DNA of 64,000 bases from Mortierella sp. BCC40632 (lineage: Eukaryota; Mortierellomycota; Mortierellomycetes; Mortierellales; Mortierellaceae), in the NCBI GenBank assembly GCA_011634665.1, contig WAEK01000007.1, positions 952,001-1,016,000 on the forward strand. The letters are read 5' to 3'. A model generated the notes under the pieces. It was not told the DNA's origin. It worked only from the letters and a program-made list of their open reading frames with translations, and searched no databases. Shown piece after piece: positions 1-11,480 of this stretch; position 1 is the stretch's first letter, and every line of letters starts with the position of its first letter. The position numbers were made by a program, and so were the translations under genes.

Positions 1-3000
1 GCCTGATGCCGATGAGGAGGTCAAGGTTGAAACCCTTCGCCAGAGGATCGAGAAGGGCTCTGATGAGATCAAAATCGAGACCATGAGAAAGATCATCATC
101 ACAATGCTCAATGGCGACCCCCTCAACTCGCTGTTGATGCCCGTCATCATGAACGTGATGCGCTCCAGGAACAAGCAGCTCAAGAAGCTCGTCCACTTTT
201 ATCTCGAGATTTGCACAAAGACCAACCCTGATGGCAAATTGAAGCAGGAGATGATCCTTGTCTGGTAAGGGAATTTCACCATGTCTTTTGACAGCACTCT
301 AAAACCCCAGCAGGGATCCCCCCCCCCTACCCTCTCCTCCTCTTCTCTCCTAATTCAGTACGTCTTGCGACTGTTCTTCAAAATGATTTAGTAACGCCCT
401 GATGGGAGACTTGCAGCATCCAAACGAGTATATCCGAGGCTCTACCCTGCGTTTCCTCTGCAAGCTTCGTGAGGCAGAGCTTCTGGAGCCCTTGTTGCCT
501 TCTGTTCGCGCTTGTCTGGTACGTATTGCCTCAGGTTGAACCATGATGCTTCCCCTATTGAAAACTAAGATAAAAGTGCCCCTGTTAACACCTTCTTTCT
601 CTCTTTCTCTCTCTTTTCCAATTTGCCTCTCATCTTATAGGAGCACCGTCACTCCTATGTCCGGAAGAACGCGATCTTTGCTATCTACACCATTTACAAG
701 CACTTCAAGTACCTTGTCCCTGATGCTCCAGAGTTGATGTACAACCTGCTCTTCTCGGTATGACTGCACCTGCAATGGATCTCGGCGTTAGGACATATTC
801 ACTTTGTGAAACGATCTCTTTTGAACCCTTTCTCAACAACTCTCATTACTCCCCTTTTCTCTCTGGTCAATAGGAGGCAGACATGTCTTGCAAACGCAAC
901 GCCTTTGTTATGCTTTGCAACTGCGAGCCTCAGTTGGCAGTTGAGTACTTGGATCAGGTGATTGATCAAGTCTCCGGCTTTGACGAGCTCCTTCAGATGG
1001 CTGTCGTCGACTTGATCCGCAAGGACTGCAGGAACAACTCGGCCAACAAGGTTTGGACATGCACTATGGAACTGAAAGCCTTTTTTTTTTAAAAAAAAAA
1101 AAAAAAAAGGGGGGGGAGTTGGTTGGAAATCAAACTAATCCTACTTATGTGGGATATCCATGATCAATAGGGAAAGTATATCCGCTGCATTTTCGAGCTC
1201 CTCAACGCTCAGTCGCACTCTGTCAAGTATGAAGCAGCCACGACTCTTATGGCCCTTACCTCCAACCCTGCTGCCGTTAAAGGTGTGTGGATAAAACGAA
1301 ATCTTTCATTCGACTTTTCCATCAAAACAGGTGCCTTTTTACTCAATATTCATACTACGGATCTTTTACGATAGCCGCTGCATCGTGCTACATTGAGCTC
1401 ATTGTCAAGGAGGCAGATAACAATGTCAAGTTCATCGTCTTGGGACGCTTTGATGAGTTGCGTCAGAAGCACGAGAAGGTTTTGGATGATCTTGTCATGG
1501 AGATCCTTCGTGTTCTCTCCAGGTAAGCAACCCTGCCAACATCTACCTCATGGATAATTGCCAAGCATCATTGTCATATGAGACTAACAAAAGCCGCCCA
1601 ATCCTCGATTACAAAGCCCTGACATTGCCGTGCGCAAAAAGGCTGTAGGCATTGCTCTGGAAATGGTGTCGAGCCGCAACGTGGACGAGGTTGTCGGATT
1701 CTTGAAGAAGGAATTGGCAAAGACACTGGATCAAGACTACGACTTGAACATGGAATACCGTCAATTGTTGATCCAGTCCATCCACAGCTGCGCTATCAAG
1801 TTCTCGGAGGTCGCTGCCAGCGTTGTCCATGTCTTGATGGAGTTCTTGGGCGACTCGAACAACCCATCGGCCGTTGATGTCATTTCGTTTGTTCGGTAAG
1901 TTTGGAGTGATCTGACGTCTTTAGTTTTTTCCTAGATCCTTTGACCAGGTAAAGTCGTTCTAATCGATCCGTATCCGCCTTTTTTTTTTCCGACTTGAAC
2001 GATATGACCAACCTTTTTAGTGAGGTGGTTGAGAAGTTCCCTAGCCTCCGATCATCGATTCTTGAACGCCTTATGGAGACCTTCCCAGAAATGAAGGCTG
2101 CCAAGGTGTTCCGTGGTGCCCTTTGGATCGTTGGAGAATACTGCTTGGATCTCCAGGATATCGAAGACGCATGGAAGCACATTCGCGCAGGTCTTGGCGA
2201 GATTCCCATTTTGGCATCGGAGCAAAGACTCTTGGATGAGGCGCAGAGCGAAGATACTGAGGCAAAGACTCAAGAGACGAAATCATCAGCACCAGTCAGG
2301 CGTGTGTTGGCAGATGGAACCTACGCAACTGAGTCTGCTCTTGCATCCTCTGTCAGTGCACAGTCCAAATTGGAGGCTGTCAAGGCTGCTACCAAGCCTC
2401 AGTTGCGTGCTTTGCTTCTTGGAGGCGACTTTTATCTTGGATCAGCCTTGGCCTCAACCCTGACCAAGCTTGTTCTCAGATACTCCGAAGTCAGCCGGGA
2501 TCAACGCCGACTGAACTCGCTCCGCGCAGAGGCTATGTTGATCATGACCTCGATTATCCGTGTCGGTCAGTCCCAATTCGCCAGCTCGCCCATTGATGAG
2601 GATTCATACGATCGTATCATGTCGTGCCTCCACGTCCTTGAGAAGTTCAGCCAGGACCCAGAGATGAAGCGCGTGTTCCTTCAAGACACTAAGGCTGTCT
2701 TTAGCAGGATGGTCCAGGCAGAGGAGAAGAGACAGGAGGAGAAGAAGGCAAAGGATAACAAGAACACTCGTGTCCAGGCGGATGACCTTATTACCTTCCG
2801 TCAGTTCTCCAAGGCTAAGCATGGTGACGAAGCAGATGAATATGAACTCGACCTCACACGGGCAACAGGAGCTGGCGATTCAAAGGATGACTTGATCTCA
2901 AAGTTGAGCAGAGTTATCCAGCTCACAGGATTCTCGGATCCAGTTTATGCGGAAGCATATGTGAACGTTCACCAATTCGATATTTTGCTCGATGTCCTCA

Positions 3001-3433
3001 TTGTCAACCAGACAGCGGACACCCTTCAGAACCTTGCCATCGAGTTTGCAACACTTGGCGATCTCAAGTTGGTCGAGAGACCAGGACAGCATACCATTGC
3101 ACCCCATTCATTCCATTCGATCAAGGCCAACATCAAGGTCTCTTCGACGGAAACGGGTGTTATCTTTGGCAACATTGTGTATGATGGTCCTACGACGGGT
3201 GACAGCAATTGTGTTGTTCTCAACGATATTCACATTGACATTATGGACTATATCAACCCTGCATTCTGCACTGAGACCCAATTCAGGAGTATGTGGCTCG
3301 AGTTTGAGTGGGAGAACAAGGTTAACGTCAACACTACTATCACGTAAGTCATCTAGAGTCCTTTTTGTGAACTGAGCCTAGAATGTCATGATCTAGTGAT
3401 TCCACAATGTCACCTAACACTTTTCACTTTCCT

Positions 3434-3475
<42 letters not shown>

Positions 3476-3763
3476 CTGAGCAGTGATCTACAACAATACC
3501 TTAAGCATATCATGAAGTCAACCAACATGTCCTGCCTCACACCCGAGTCTGCCTTGTCGGGCGATTGTGGATTCTTGTCTGCCAACATGTATGCGCGTTC
3601 CGTGTTTGGTGAGGATGCTCTAGCCAACTTGAGCATTGAACGTCAGGGCGATGGACCGATTACGGGTCATGTCCGTATTCGTAGTAAGACTCAGGGCATT
3701 GCACTCAGCTTGGGTGATAAGATTACCTTGGCGGCTCAAAAGGCCGTTGCCTCGACTGCCTAA
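1..3763 (+). CDS. COPB1/SEC26: Coatomer subunit beta (beta-COP, Sec26), 5' end outside window
   Basis: Scaffold subunit of the COPI coat, which buds retrograde Golgi-to-ER vesicles. Exons as read: <2-264, 392-518, 641-757, 874-1050, 1171-1282, 1375-1522, 1617-1895, 2021-3343 and 3484-3763 (TAA). They total 942 codons, close to the ~950 residues usual for the family, so only about 20 N-terminal residues are missing. The N-terminal two thirds is adaptin-like helical repeat (for example [18 protein letters not shown] across intron 1). The C-terminal appendage carries family signatures such as [40 protein letters not shown] and GDKITL. All introns are GT-AG and the phases fit. The last intron holds a 38-base T tract just before its acceptor. 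The gene is convergent with the COQ11-like gene. Identification is by remembered family sequence and is very secure. Confidence 0.97.
3438..3475 (+). repeat. T38 homopolymer in last COPB1 intron
   Basis: An uninterrupted T run lies 8 bases upstream of the AG acceptor at 3482-3483. It occupies the polypyrimidine-tract position, so it may serve splicing, but its length is extreme and probably polymorphic. Confidence 0.9.
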
Positions 3764-4245
3764 ACAGGGACAAGAGAGGGGGAAGGGTAGAAGAAGTTAG
3801 TTGATTGCCTTTGGATGTGGATAAGAGGAGGAATACTAGCAAAGCAAACTAAAAAAAAAAAGAAGCACATCGATTTTTGTCTGAGCACTATGGGCCTGAA
3901 TCAAGACATGCTCGCCTTTCAAAGGAATAAATAATTAAGTGAAAGCAAACTTCGTTAGACCTGAGGCCAACATGCTTTTTTGGAGGAGGAGGCGAAGCCC
4001 AACATTGTATTTTGGCTACTCCTCAGCATAGCTTGTCTTGCTCTTTTCAGCAAGTCCTCAATCAAGAGGCATTCTGTTACTAGGCATTTCTACAAAGAAT
4101 TTGCACCGCATGTTTTAAGCAAAGGTCTCTTTGATCAAAGCCCGAGTTGGCACACATGTAGCGCATTTTTTTACCGATAGAATTTGTACTCTTCTTTTTT
4201 TTTTTCTTTTTTTTCTTTTTTTTATTATGTATATCCCTCTCCACT
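3764..4245. other. Intergenic, convergent 3' ends
   Basis: 3' flanks of COPB1 (+) and the COQ11-like gene (-). An AATAAATAA stretch near 3926 is a plausible polyadenylation signal for COPB1. T-rich stretches at 4196-4224 would be A-rich in the transcript of the minus-strand gene. No coding signal seen. Confidence 0.6.
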
Positions 4246-5721
4246 CTACTTCTCCTTCTCCTTCTCCTTCGTATCGGTCTCGGTCGAATTCTTGTTGGCA
4301 CCAACATGAGCAGCCTTAGGGTTATTGGCCAATTCCTCAATTCCTTCAAAGTCAATGATTCCCTTAACAGAAGGGTTCTCGATCGCATTCATGACAGAAC
4401 GAGCGACTGTCTCCATGGAAACAGGAGGAGTAGAAACTGCCTGTGCAAGAGGAATTGTTCCTCGAATAGACTTGCCAAAGATGGTACTCGAAACTTGCAG
4501 TAATCCCGCCAAGGGCAATGTAAAAGGTCGCTCTGGGGTCGACATGAATCCTGGTCGCAAGATGATACTTCGAAGGTGTCCTGAAGGATGCGACAACAGA
4601 TACGACTCGGCTTCTCGTTTGGTCGTCACGTACCGGTTGGGAACCGCAGGTGGTGCAAAGGCAGCGGAAAGGAAGACAAAGGACTCGACGCCTGCTTTAC
4701 CTGCCTCGTCGGATACCAAAATGGCTAATCATTGGGACAAGAAAATATCAGAGTGTTTTCTTCTTCTTCTTCTTCTTCTTCTTCTTCTTCTTCTTCTTCT
4801 TCTTCTTCTTCAAGTATGAAAAGCTGGAGAAGGAGGAGGGGACATCGTACCAGCATCGCGGTTAAACCGCTCATAGGTGTTTTTGCCACGGCTCTTTGAT
4901 TTATCTCCAGTAGTCTCCAGAGGGTTACGACCACGGATGGCAGTCTGGAGGTTATCGGTGAGCTCGTTAAAGGTCCTGCTGTGGACAATGTCTTTGTAGT
5001 CATCCTCGAGCAAGATCCCGACCGTGTGGACCACAGCATCCGTATCCTTGATCAAATCACGGTATGTATCTGGCTCCAGCGAGTCGCCCGATGCCCATTG
5101 AACCTAAAGAGAAAGAGAGAAAGAGAGAAAGAGAGAGAGAGGTTTGATTTGATCGGTGAGGCTACGATTGTTTTACACAACACAGGGCCTTGTCAACGAG
5201 TTCAGGGGATGAAGTATGAAGAACTCTTTTTTTTTTTTCTCTCTTACCTTGTGTGCCCATCCCTGTGGAGCCACAAAGTCCTTTTGGTTTGTCTCTGTCA
5301 GAGTTGGCTTGCCACGCCGACTAAATTGGCAACAGAACGCGATGCGATGCTTAGTTGCCTCTTTTTTTTTTTTTTTTTTTTTTTTTTCACTCTAAAAGCT
5401 TGTTTGCGTGTCTCTGCAATTGTGCTTCATTGAAAGAATGATGCTCATTTGTCGGATACCTCAAGCTGATAACATCCCAGCCTCGTGCAACAGCCTGTTT
5501 ACATACTTGAAATCCTAGATTCATTCCGTAGAAAAACCCCTTCCTCCCATGCTAAGTCCCTCTTTCTTTTTCTTTTCTTTTTTTTTTTTTTTTTTTCATG
5601 ATTCATTTTGTAAGGTTGGTTTCTCCAATGGTCAAGTAAGCACGTATAGATTACCGACACCGCCAGTGCCTCCAACGACGAGCAGCTTCTTTGCCAGCAT
5701 CTGGAATGAGGGCGAGACCAT
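4246..5721 (-). CDS. COQ11: COQ11/MIOREX2-like NAD(P)-binding Rossmann protein
   Basis: Atypical short-chain dehydrogenase related to NDUFA9. In yeast the homologue Coq11 belongs to the mitochondrial coenzyme Q synthome. Exons on the minus strand: 5721-5655, 5514-5460, 5320-5248, 5103-4851 and 4724-4246, giving 308 codons plus stop with consistent phases. The N-terminus has the beta-strand and glycine loop KKLLVVGGTGGVG, followed by VISLSRRGKP. Exon 4 carries DTDAVVHTVGILLED, the usual strand after the dinucleotide fold, and exon 5 carries FVFLSAAFAPP and SIILRPGFM. The active-site YxxxK of classical SDRs is only partly matched by RYVTTKREAE. The C-terminus is a charged KEKEKEK tail. Start 5721 was chosen because it opens the frame; the next Met at 5700 is also possible. 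A (CTT)n tract lies in the last intron. Orthology to COQ11 rather than another NDUFA9-like protein is likely but not proven. Confidence 0.82.
4757..4810. repeat. (TTC)n microsatellite
   Basis: About 18 trinucleotide units inside the last intron of the COQ11-like gene. In translation it gives spurious poly-Leu/poly-Phe/poly-Glu frames. Confidence 0.95.
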
Positions 5722-6353
5722 TGCTATGATGTCTGAATCGGGTGAACAGCTAGTGGGAAAGAAATAAAGACGGATCAGGAAGCAGAGAGAGAGAGAAAAG
5801 AGAGAGAACGGAAATTTACGCGTTCGAAAAATTGAATTTGGACTTACTACACGGCAGGGCAGAGGAGGAAGGGGAGAAGAGAGACAAACCGGCTTCGCAC
5901 CTTTGCTCGGTCGGTTTACCCATCCTAGTCCCTCTCCTCCTCATAGAGCACTGTCTTCCGACTACCATGTCCGTCGGATGCCCGTTTTCGTGATCCCTTC
6001 TCCCACCACTGCCACCACCGCCGCCGCCACCACTACTACTACTGTATCAATAACAACAACAACGATAACAGACAAGTCCTCTCCCGCCAAAGTACGGAAT
6101 GTGCCTTCTCTCACGCTTTGTTCTTTTTTTACAGCATTTACGAGCTCCGCTTCCGCCACCTCTTTCAACCTGATCAGTAGGAGGAGAAAACGGTGGCACC
6201 TCTAATAAAAAAAAAACAATAATAAATCATTTAATGGGTCTTGTTCTTAGCGACCAAGCCAGAAACCAGGCCAGGGCTATGTGATGTCAAAAGACTGGGT
6301 CACTCTGTCGTGAGCATTTTATTCTTTTCTTTTTCTTTTTTTTCTCTTTCTTC
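5722..6353. other. Intergenic between two minus-strand genes
   Basis: Upstream region of the COQ11-like gene and 3' flank of the ROGDI-like gene. It contains GA-rich sequence, a CCACCACCGCC/ACAACAACAACG trinucleotide patch around 6005-6065 and T-rich runs. No gene seen. Confidence 0.5.
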
Positions 6354-6567
6354 TCAAGGAATGGTTGCATCCGACAAACCAAAAGGTGCAATCGATTCCT
6401 GGACATCCAAAAAGTGTAAAAGTCGTTGACACAAATTCTGAGCGAAAACCAGTCTTGAACTGATCTCGTTCAGTTTTGGACTCTCGACCTGAACCACCTT
6501 GTCTTCAAGTGTTGTTGCAATCTTGCCTCGATATTTGCTGGATTTCCAGAGGAAAAAATTTATAGTA

Positions 6568-6666
<99 letters not shown>

Positions 6667-8838
6667 CCAAAGGTAGCAGAACATGCGCAAGAGAAAGATA
6701 AATTAGGATGGTAGAAACGAAAAGGAAAGAGAGAGGGGAGGGGCGAATGCTTGCTTAATTCACAACTTACTTGATGCCTCCTTTGCTTGTTTGGCCAACC
6801 CTGCTTGAGGACGGTAATACCAACGATTCTAAAAAAATGTTCCCACAAGCCAAAGCAAAGTTAGCGACCTGCACCAATGCCAAAATCGAAACCATCTACC
6901 CCCCCCCCTTCCCCAACGACTATTATTCGCTCAAAAAAAAGAGAGGGAGAACTCGTTATCTCTTTACCATTTAGAGGCGAATGGTTTGTCCCAACGCCCG
7001 GTCCAAAACTGGATGATGATCGACCTGGGGACCACGGAAACGACCTTCCTTGCGGTTGTTGCCCCTGTGCTTGTGCTTGTTGTGGAGGGTGTGGCTGTGA
7101 ATAGAGAGGAAGTTGTCCAGATTGTGCAGAGGTAGTGCGACGGTGATGCGAGGCTGGTGACAATGGTCGTGGAGTAGCCTGTCCACTTTTGGAACCTCGT
7201 ACATTACTGCTGGAACCTAAATCACCAGCAGCCGCAGGATGCAATTGTCCAGATCCAGAGTGGTGTGGAGGTTGAGAAGAGTGTGGTAAAGAGATTGTGG
7301 TCGGGGGCATGGATGGACCCGCGGCCGTGAGGGCACCATGAAGGTGCTGTTGTGCATGGGCTAAGGGAGGCTGCTGTGGAAGCTGTGGCAATGCCGTAGG
7401 ATGAGAGTCAGAGATAAATTCCAAATGACTGCCAGATACTGATCCCGCATTGGCGGTTGTGCTAGCCCCAGCGCCTTTGCCGTCAGCATTCTCAATCGAA
7501 TGGGTGGATAGTGGTACATGGCCTGTTGCAGAGACTGTCCTGCTAAGAATTGGTGCGCCCGTTGTAATCACAGGCGATGATGATCCTCCTGGCAACGCCT
7601 GCTGGATGTAATTCACCAGGCCACCGGGACCGCCTGCTCCGCTTCCTCCGCCATGTGGATTTGCTCCGCTTGCCGATCCAGAGCCTCCCGTTAACTGAAG
7701 AGCGTACGCTGCACACACCAACTGCGACTCTCGTATGTAGAACTCGATCACAAAATCTTCACTCAAAGCTGGGCTAAAGATCTGGTGTGGTAAGCAGAAT
7801 ATGGTAAAGGTACTGTTAATATTGAATTCCCATCGCTCCTTCAGCCCATTCAATTAAACCACTCATACTCCGCAAATCGCCCATACCTTGGGGTCACACA
7901 CACGATAAGGATACAACTTTTCTTTGCTTGGCTGTGCCATTGCTTCGATACTCGCTCGCATGTGTTGTACGATCAAATCCAATAGGTTTCTCAAAGATCT
8001 TGCTGCATCTTGGACTTTGATCCGACGCGCTATTTTTTGTTTCTCCTCTACTTTAGAGGCCGAGGATGCATGAGCGCAAGGGTCGGTAGGAGGCGATTCT
8101 GGGACATGCATCTCTTCTACAAACGGCCAGTAATCCTCTAGTTGGCAAAGAGCGTCAAAAGTATGATTCTGGACATCTCGAAGCTGTTCTAGAAAGTAAG
8201 GTTGTGTCAAATGTCCTGGAGGTCTGTATGAGTGCAATATTTGATGTGTGCCAATGGCGGTCTGTGGGAGTGGGACAGGCGGAAGTGCAGCGGCTCCTGG
8301 TGTTGCTACTGCCTGAGATGTAGGTGAGGGTTGCTGTTTATCATCCGTGTTTCCATCCTCTGGGCTGGCACTGGAGTTTTGAGATGTCGTCTGGGTCGTA
8401 ACCGTAGATTGAGCAGGTTCCTGCTGACCGTCGTGATCTGCTTTTGAGCCTGTCTCGGCAGGGGAATTGTTTGATCTTGACCCCTCGCTCGTTGTCCCTG
8501 TCAAAGTAGGATCGACCCCATTTCCATTGCCATAAGGCGAATGAGTAGCTGTTAGTGGATTTGCCAATGAGTCGCTTGGAACTTGAGCATGGATCGTAGC
8601 CTTGATCACTGGAGTTTTGGGGAGCTTGATTGTCAGATCCTGAAGAAAGTTGAGATGAAGACAATAAAGAGTCAATGGTAGGTCGACTATACTGAGTACT
8701 CTAGAGAGTGGTAAAGGCTTGCAGGGGGTCTTACTCCTTTGGCAATAAAACTTCCTGATAGAGTGACAAAACCCTTCATCACATCGTTGCTAGTCAACAA
8801 GGAATATCAAAATAGGTCAGCACTACTTTTCAAAGGAG

Positions 8839-8869
<31 letters not shown>

Positions 8870-9336
8870 AGCATACTCTGAAAAATTGAACGATAGACTC
8901 ACTTTGGTGAGGAGATTGCAAGGGTCAACGCGCCCTTTGTGTTATCTTGTAGCCTTGCCGCTTCCTGACAAGCCTAAGTTTCCTCCCGATCAAATACGAC
9001 ACGTCAGCCATCTGAACTGGTACTGTTTTCATAATAACGCGTATTGCGGGAGAGATAGAGATTATTATTATTATTTCTTGCGTTACCAATATAGCTTGTT
9101 GGATAGCCTGAAGATTGGGCTTGACCTGCGTTGACATGAACCATTCTTGCTCAGCTCTCTAAAACAGAGATGAAAAGGTGCTGTTTCTCATGAGAAATGA
9201 AAGCTCAGGGTGTGATGTGGGTCATTTCGGACCATGAGGTATTTCGCCCTTTGGTCCCCCTAAATCTCTTCTGTCATACCAAGACTCGCTCTTCCTCAGC
9301 GAGGTCCTGTTCCAGCGTTGTCAATGATGGGGCCAT
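6354..9336 (-). CDS. ROGDI: ROGDI/RAV2-family protein with long Ser/Gln/Pro insertions
   Basis: ROGDI/Rav2 proteins are subunits of the RAVE/rabconnectin assembly that acts on the vacuolar H+-ATPase (family knowledge). Exons: 9336-9280, 9158-9087, 8973-8903, 8789-8735, 8639-7887, 7781-6968, 6828-6771 and 6537-6354, in all 688 codons with every phase consistent. Recognisable blocks in order are EERVLRAEQEWFMST (N-terminal helix), DVMKGFVTLSGSFIAKGDL, LRNLLDLIVQHMRASIE, KIFSPALSEDFVIEFYI and VVQVESPKLNEISSRLV with a leucine-rich C-terminal helix. Typical members are near 290 residues. Here two low-complexity blocks, about 175 residues rich in Pro/Ser/Thr/Gln before the middle helix and about 230 rich in Gly/Ser/Pro/Gln after it, bring the protein to 687. 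The 58-base exon 7 is the least certain part. Its last intron holds a ~90-base GA/CT tract. Start 9336 fits the N-terminal homology and has a Met codon with good context. Confidence 0.8.
6572..6663. repeat. (GA)n microsatellite in ROGDI-like intron
   Basis: About 45 GA units within the last intron of the ROGDI-like gene; on the coding strand it is a CT tract upstream of the acceptor. Confidence 0.95.
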
Positions 9337-9944
9337 GAATCTTTTTTCCTTTCCTGTTCGCTCTGGATGCTTGAAAGTGAGAAGAAGAGAGAGAGAGAGA
9401 GAGATGAGCCTTTTTTTTTTTTTTTTTTTTTTTTTTGTGACCACCCTGTGGTTGTTCCATCAATTTGATCTCACATCCGCTTCCACGCGATGTTTCATTT
9501 TATTGGTGTCAACTGCCACCCGTGTTATTCCCTGGAACCATGCGAATGACTCGCCATTGGCTTCTTGGGCCTCCACTGCGATGAACGTGGCCATGGGAAC
9601 TCTTGGATCCTGGCTGAGTGACTGAGCTACTAGACCTTTTTTTTTTTTTTTCTCCCTCAGTCACTCTTACCATTGGTTCAGAGGCCAAGACTGCTGGTCT
9701 TGTTACACCGCTCCTTGCCTTGACGGTATGTTATCTCCTCCGTGACCCTGCCCCCCCCCCTTCCTCTCCTTTTTTTACTTTGTATCAGGTCACTGAGAAT
9801 TACGCGTCGGTAGAATCACTGCAATAGAACCAAATATTAAAGTTCTGCTCGCGTCCAGACCCGTCGTGTTTATTACCATATTTAATGCTGTTTAGGATGC
9901 TAGGATGCTTGGAATTTTTCCTTGACACAATGTGGCAAGAGGTG
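9337..9944. other. Intergenic, low-complexity
   Basis: Upstream of the ROGDI-like gene and downstream of the membrane-protein gene. Holds a GA run (9388-9404), T tracts (9411-9436, 9638-9651) and a 9-bp inverted repeat GTGACTGAG/CTCAGTCAC at 9618-9626/9656-9664. No convincing reading frame. Confidence 0.5.
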
Positions 9945-11480
9945 TCATGAAGCGGTATCTCTAGTCTCATCTCGTTTGGGAAGAGCCGGTACAGCAGGCG
10001 CAGAGGCATCGATGATGAGCTCTCCTGTCAGTGTTGTCTTGTGTTGACTAGCTTCTGAAACGACAGAGATGGGCCGGGTTGCTTTGGGGATTGGAGGCGG
10101 CGGAATGTCGGGTATAGGCCGTACCACCCCTGTTCCTGACCCACTCGAGTTGACTTGTGCGCCCCCATGAGTATTATGACTGGTCCCACCATCCACGTTG
10201 TTATCTTCAGTATCAAACAGGAAATCGTAAAATCCTGGGGAAGGTTCAGAAAGCTTTCCCCCAAGCTGCGGTTGAACCAGCGTAGGAGAGAGTGGAGCCA
10301 TTGGACCTGTAGATGAAATGGCGGATGGTGGTGGCGGGCGGTAACTGTACAGAGCGTTGAGAGAAGGAGACACTGAGGAGACAGGAGAGATTGGAGTGTC
10401 TGAAGAAGACTTGAGCGAGAACGGCATCATTGAGTTTGAGTATAAAGTAACAGAGGAAGATGGACTAGTGGTCGAATTAGGTGATTGCACTGGAGATGAA
10501 GCTGAGGGTCGCCGAAGCCCATGAGTGCTAATCCTTGGTTGCTGATACTGATGCTGCAGATATGGCAGCTTCGACTCAGTCGGCACAAACAATGGAGGCG
10601 GTGGTGATGGCAATTTCTCGGACAGCACATGCTTTGTGGTCATACTCGTAGGACTCAGAGCAACAAGCTCTCCTGGTTGCTCAGTCGGTTCCCAGGAACG
10701 TTCCTTGGAAGTAAGAGCAAATGACTTTGCGGCTGCCATGGAAGATGATGCAGGGTGGATTTTTGTTTGCGATGCTGTCGAGCCCAAGCTCATGATGTTG
10801 TCATTCCTGCTGTTGTCCATTTGTTTTAGTGGACTCAGAACTGGAGACTGGCCATCACTCTTTACGTCTCCTTGGTTTTCTTGTAGAATAAACTGCTTTA
10901 GCGCCTCTCTTGGAGGGACCTGCTTGTAATACTCTAATGGAGACTTGCCTTCGACCCACCATCCGGGCTGCTTCGACGACGATAATTGTCGACCAGATTG
11001 GTACAAATGCGGCTGTTGATGAAGGGCCTCATCGCTGCCGTCGTCAAGTCCATATGGAGATGGTGACTGACCCTGAGAGTATTTTTTGCTAATTGACTGC
11101 TCGTGGAATCGGTCGGATTGTCTTGCCAGCCTCCGTTTCCTCCTGATCGTAAAGACAAATCCTAATAAGACTATTGCTAAGACGGCCGCGCCGACTGCGA
11201 CACCAATAGTCACTCCTGACGAGCCTGCTTTTGAATTGTCGACACCTTGGGGACTCGAGGTTGGGGTCTCAGAGGGAGGTCCTTGCCCGAGGTCTGAACT
11301 GACAGACGGTAGAGCACTCGCGCCAGAATCTGTTGTTCCAAGGGAGGTTGGCTGCGATGGAGATATAGATGATCCCACTGTTGAAATCGAGCTTTTTGGC
11401 GGAGTGGTAGTTGGCTTTGGTTTCGGCTTTGGCGCAGGATTGGTAGTAGCTCGGGGCCCTGATGATGTTGAAGGCGCCAT
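9945..11480 (-). CDS. Single-pass membrane protein with Ser/Thr/Pro-rich ectodomain
   Basis: Intronless frame of 511 codons. Residues 1-87 are rich in Ser, Thr, Pro and Lys (PKPKPKPTTTPP). Residues ~88-112 (VTIGVAVGAAVLAIVLLGFVF core) form one transmembrane helix, followed at once by the basic stop-transfer RRKRRLAR. The remaining ~395 residues are a Ser/Pro-rich, probably disordered cytoplasmic tail with patches such as KQPGWWVEGKSPLEYYK and a proline stretch near the C-terminus. There is no N-terminal signal peptide, so the helix must act as a reverse signal anchor (N-outside), or an upstream exon with a signal was missed. The plan resembles fungal wall-stress sensors and the tails of kelch-type membrane proteins, but I do not recognise a family. 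The 5' region (11481-11840) has no obvious splice-linked Met. Confidence 0.7.
   Translation of the reverse strand: MAPSTSSGPRATTNPAPKPKPKPTTTPPKSSISTVGSSISPSQPTSLGTTDSGASALPSVSSDLGQGPPSETPTSSPQGVDNSKAGSSGVTIGVAVGAAVLAIVLLGFVFTIRRKRRLARQSDRFHEQSISKKYSQGQSPSPYGLDDGSDEALHQQPHLYQSGRQLSSSKQPGWWVEGKSPLEYYKQVPPREALKQFILQENQGDVKSDGQSPVLSPLKQMDNSRNDNIMSLGSTASQTKIHPASSSMAAAKSFALTSKERSWEPTEQPGELVALSPTSMTTKHVLSEKLPSPPPPLFVPTESKLPYLQHQYQQPRISTHGLRRPSASSPVQSPNSTTSPSSSVTLYSNSMMPFSLKSSSDTPISPVSSVSPSLNALYSYRPPPPSAISSTGPMAPLSPTLVQPQLGGKLSEPSPGFYDFLFDTEDNNVDGGTSHNTHGGAQVNSSGSGTGVVRPIPDIPPPPIPKATRPISVVSEASQHKTTLTGELIIDASAPAVPALPKRDETRDTAS

Noticed and set aside
4725..5039. Poly-Glu/poly-Leu frames over the (TTC)n tract
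   Set aside because: Product of a trinucleotide microsatellite inside an intron.
9618..9664. Inverted repeat TGACTGAG…CTCAGTCA, also at 55639-55679, as a miniature transposon
   Set aside because: The arms are only 9 bp, the spacers (29 and 23 bases) differ in sequence and no duplication flanks them.
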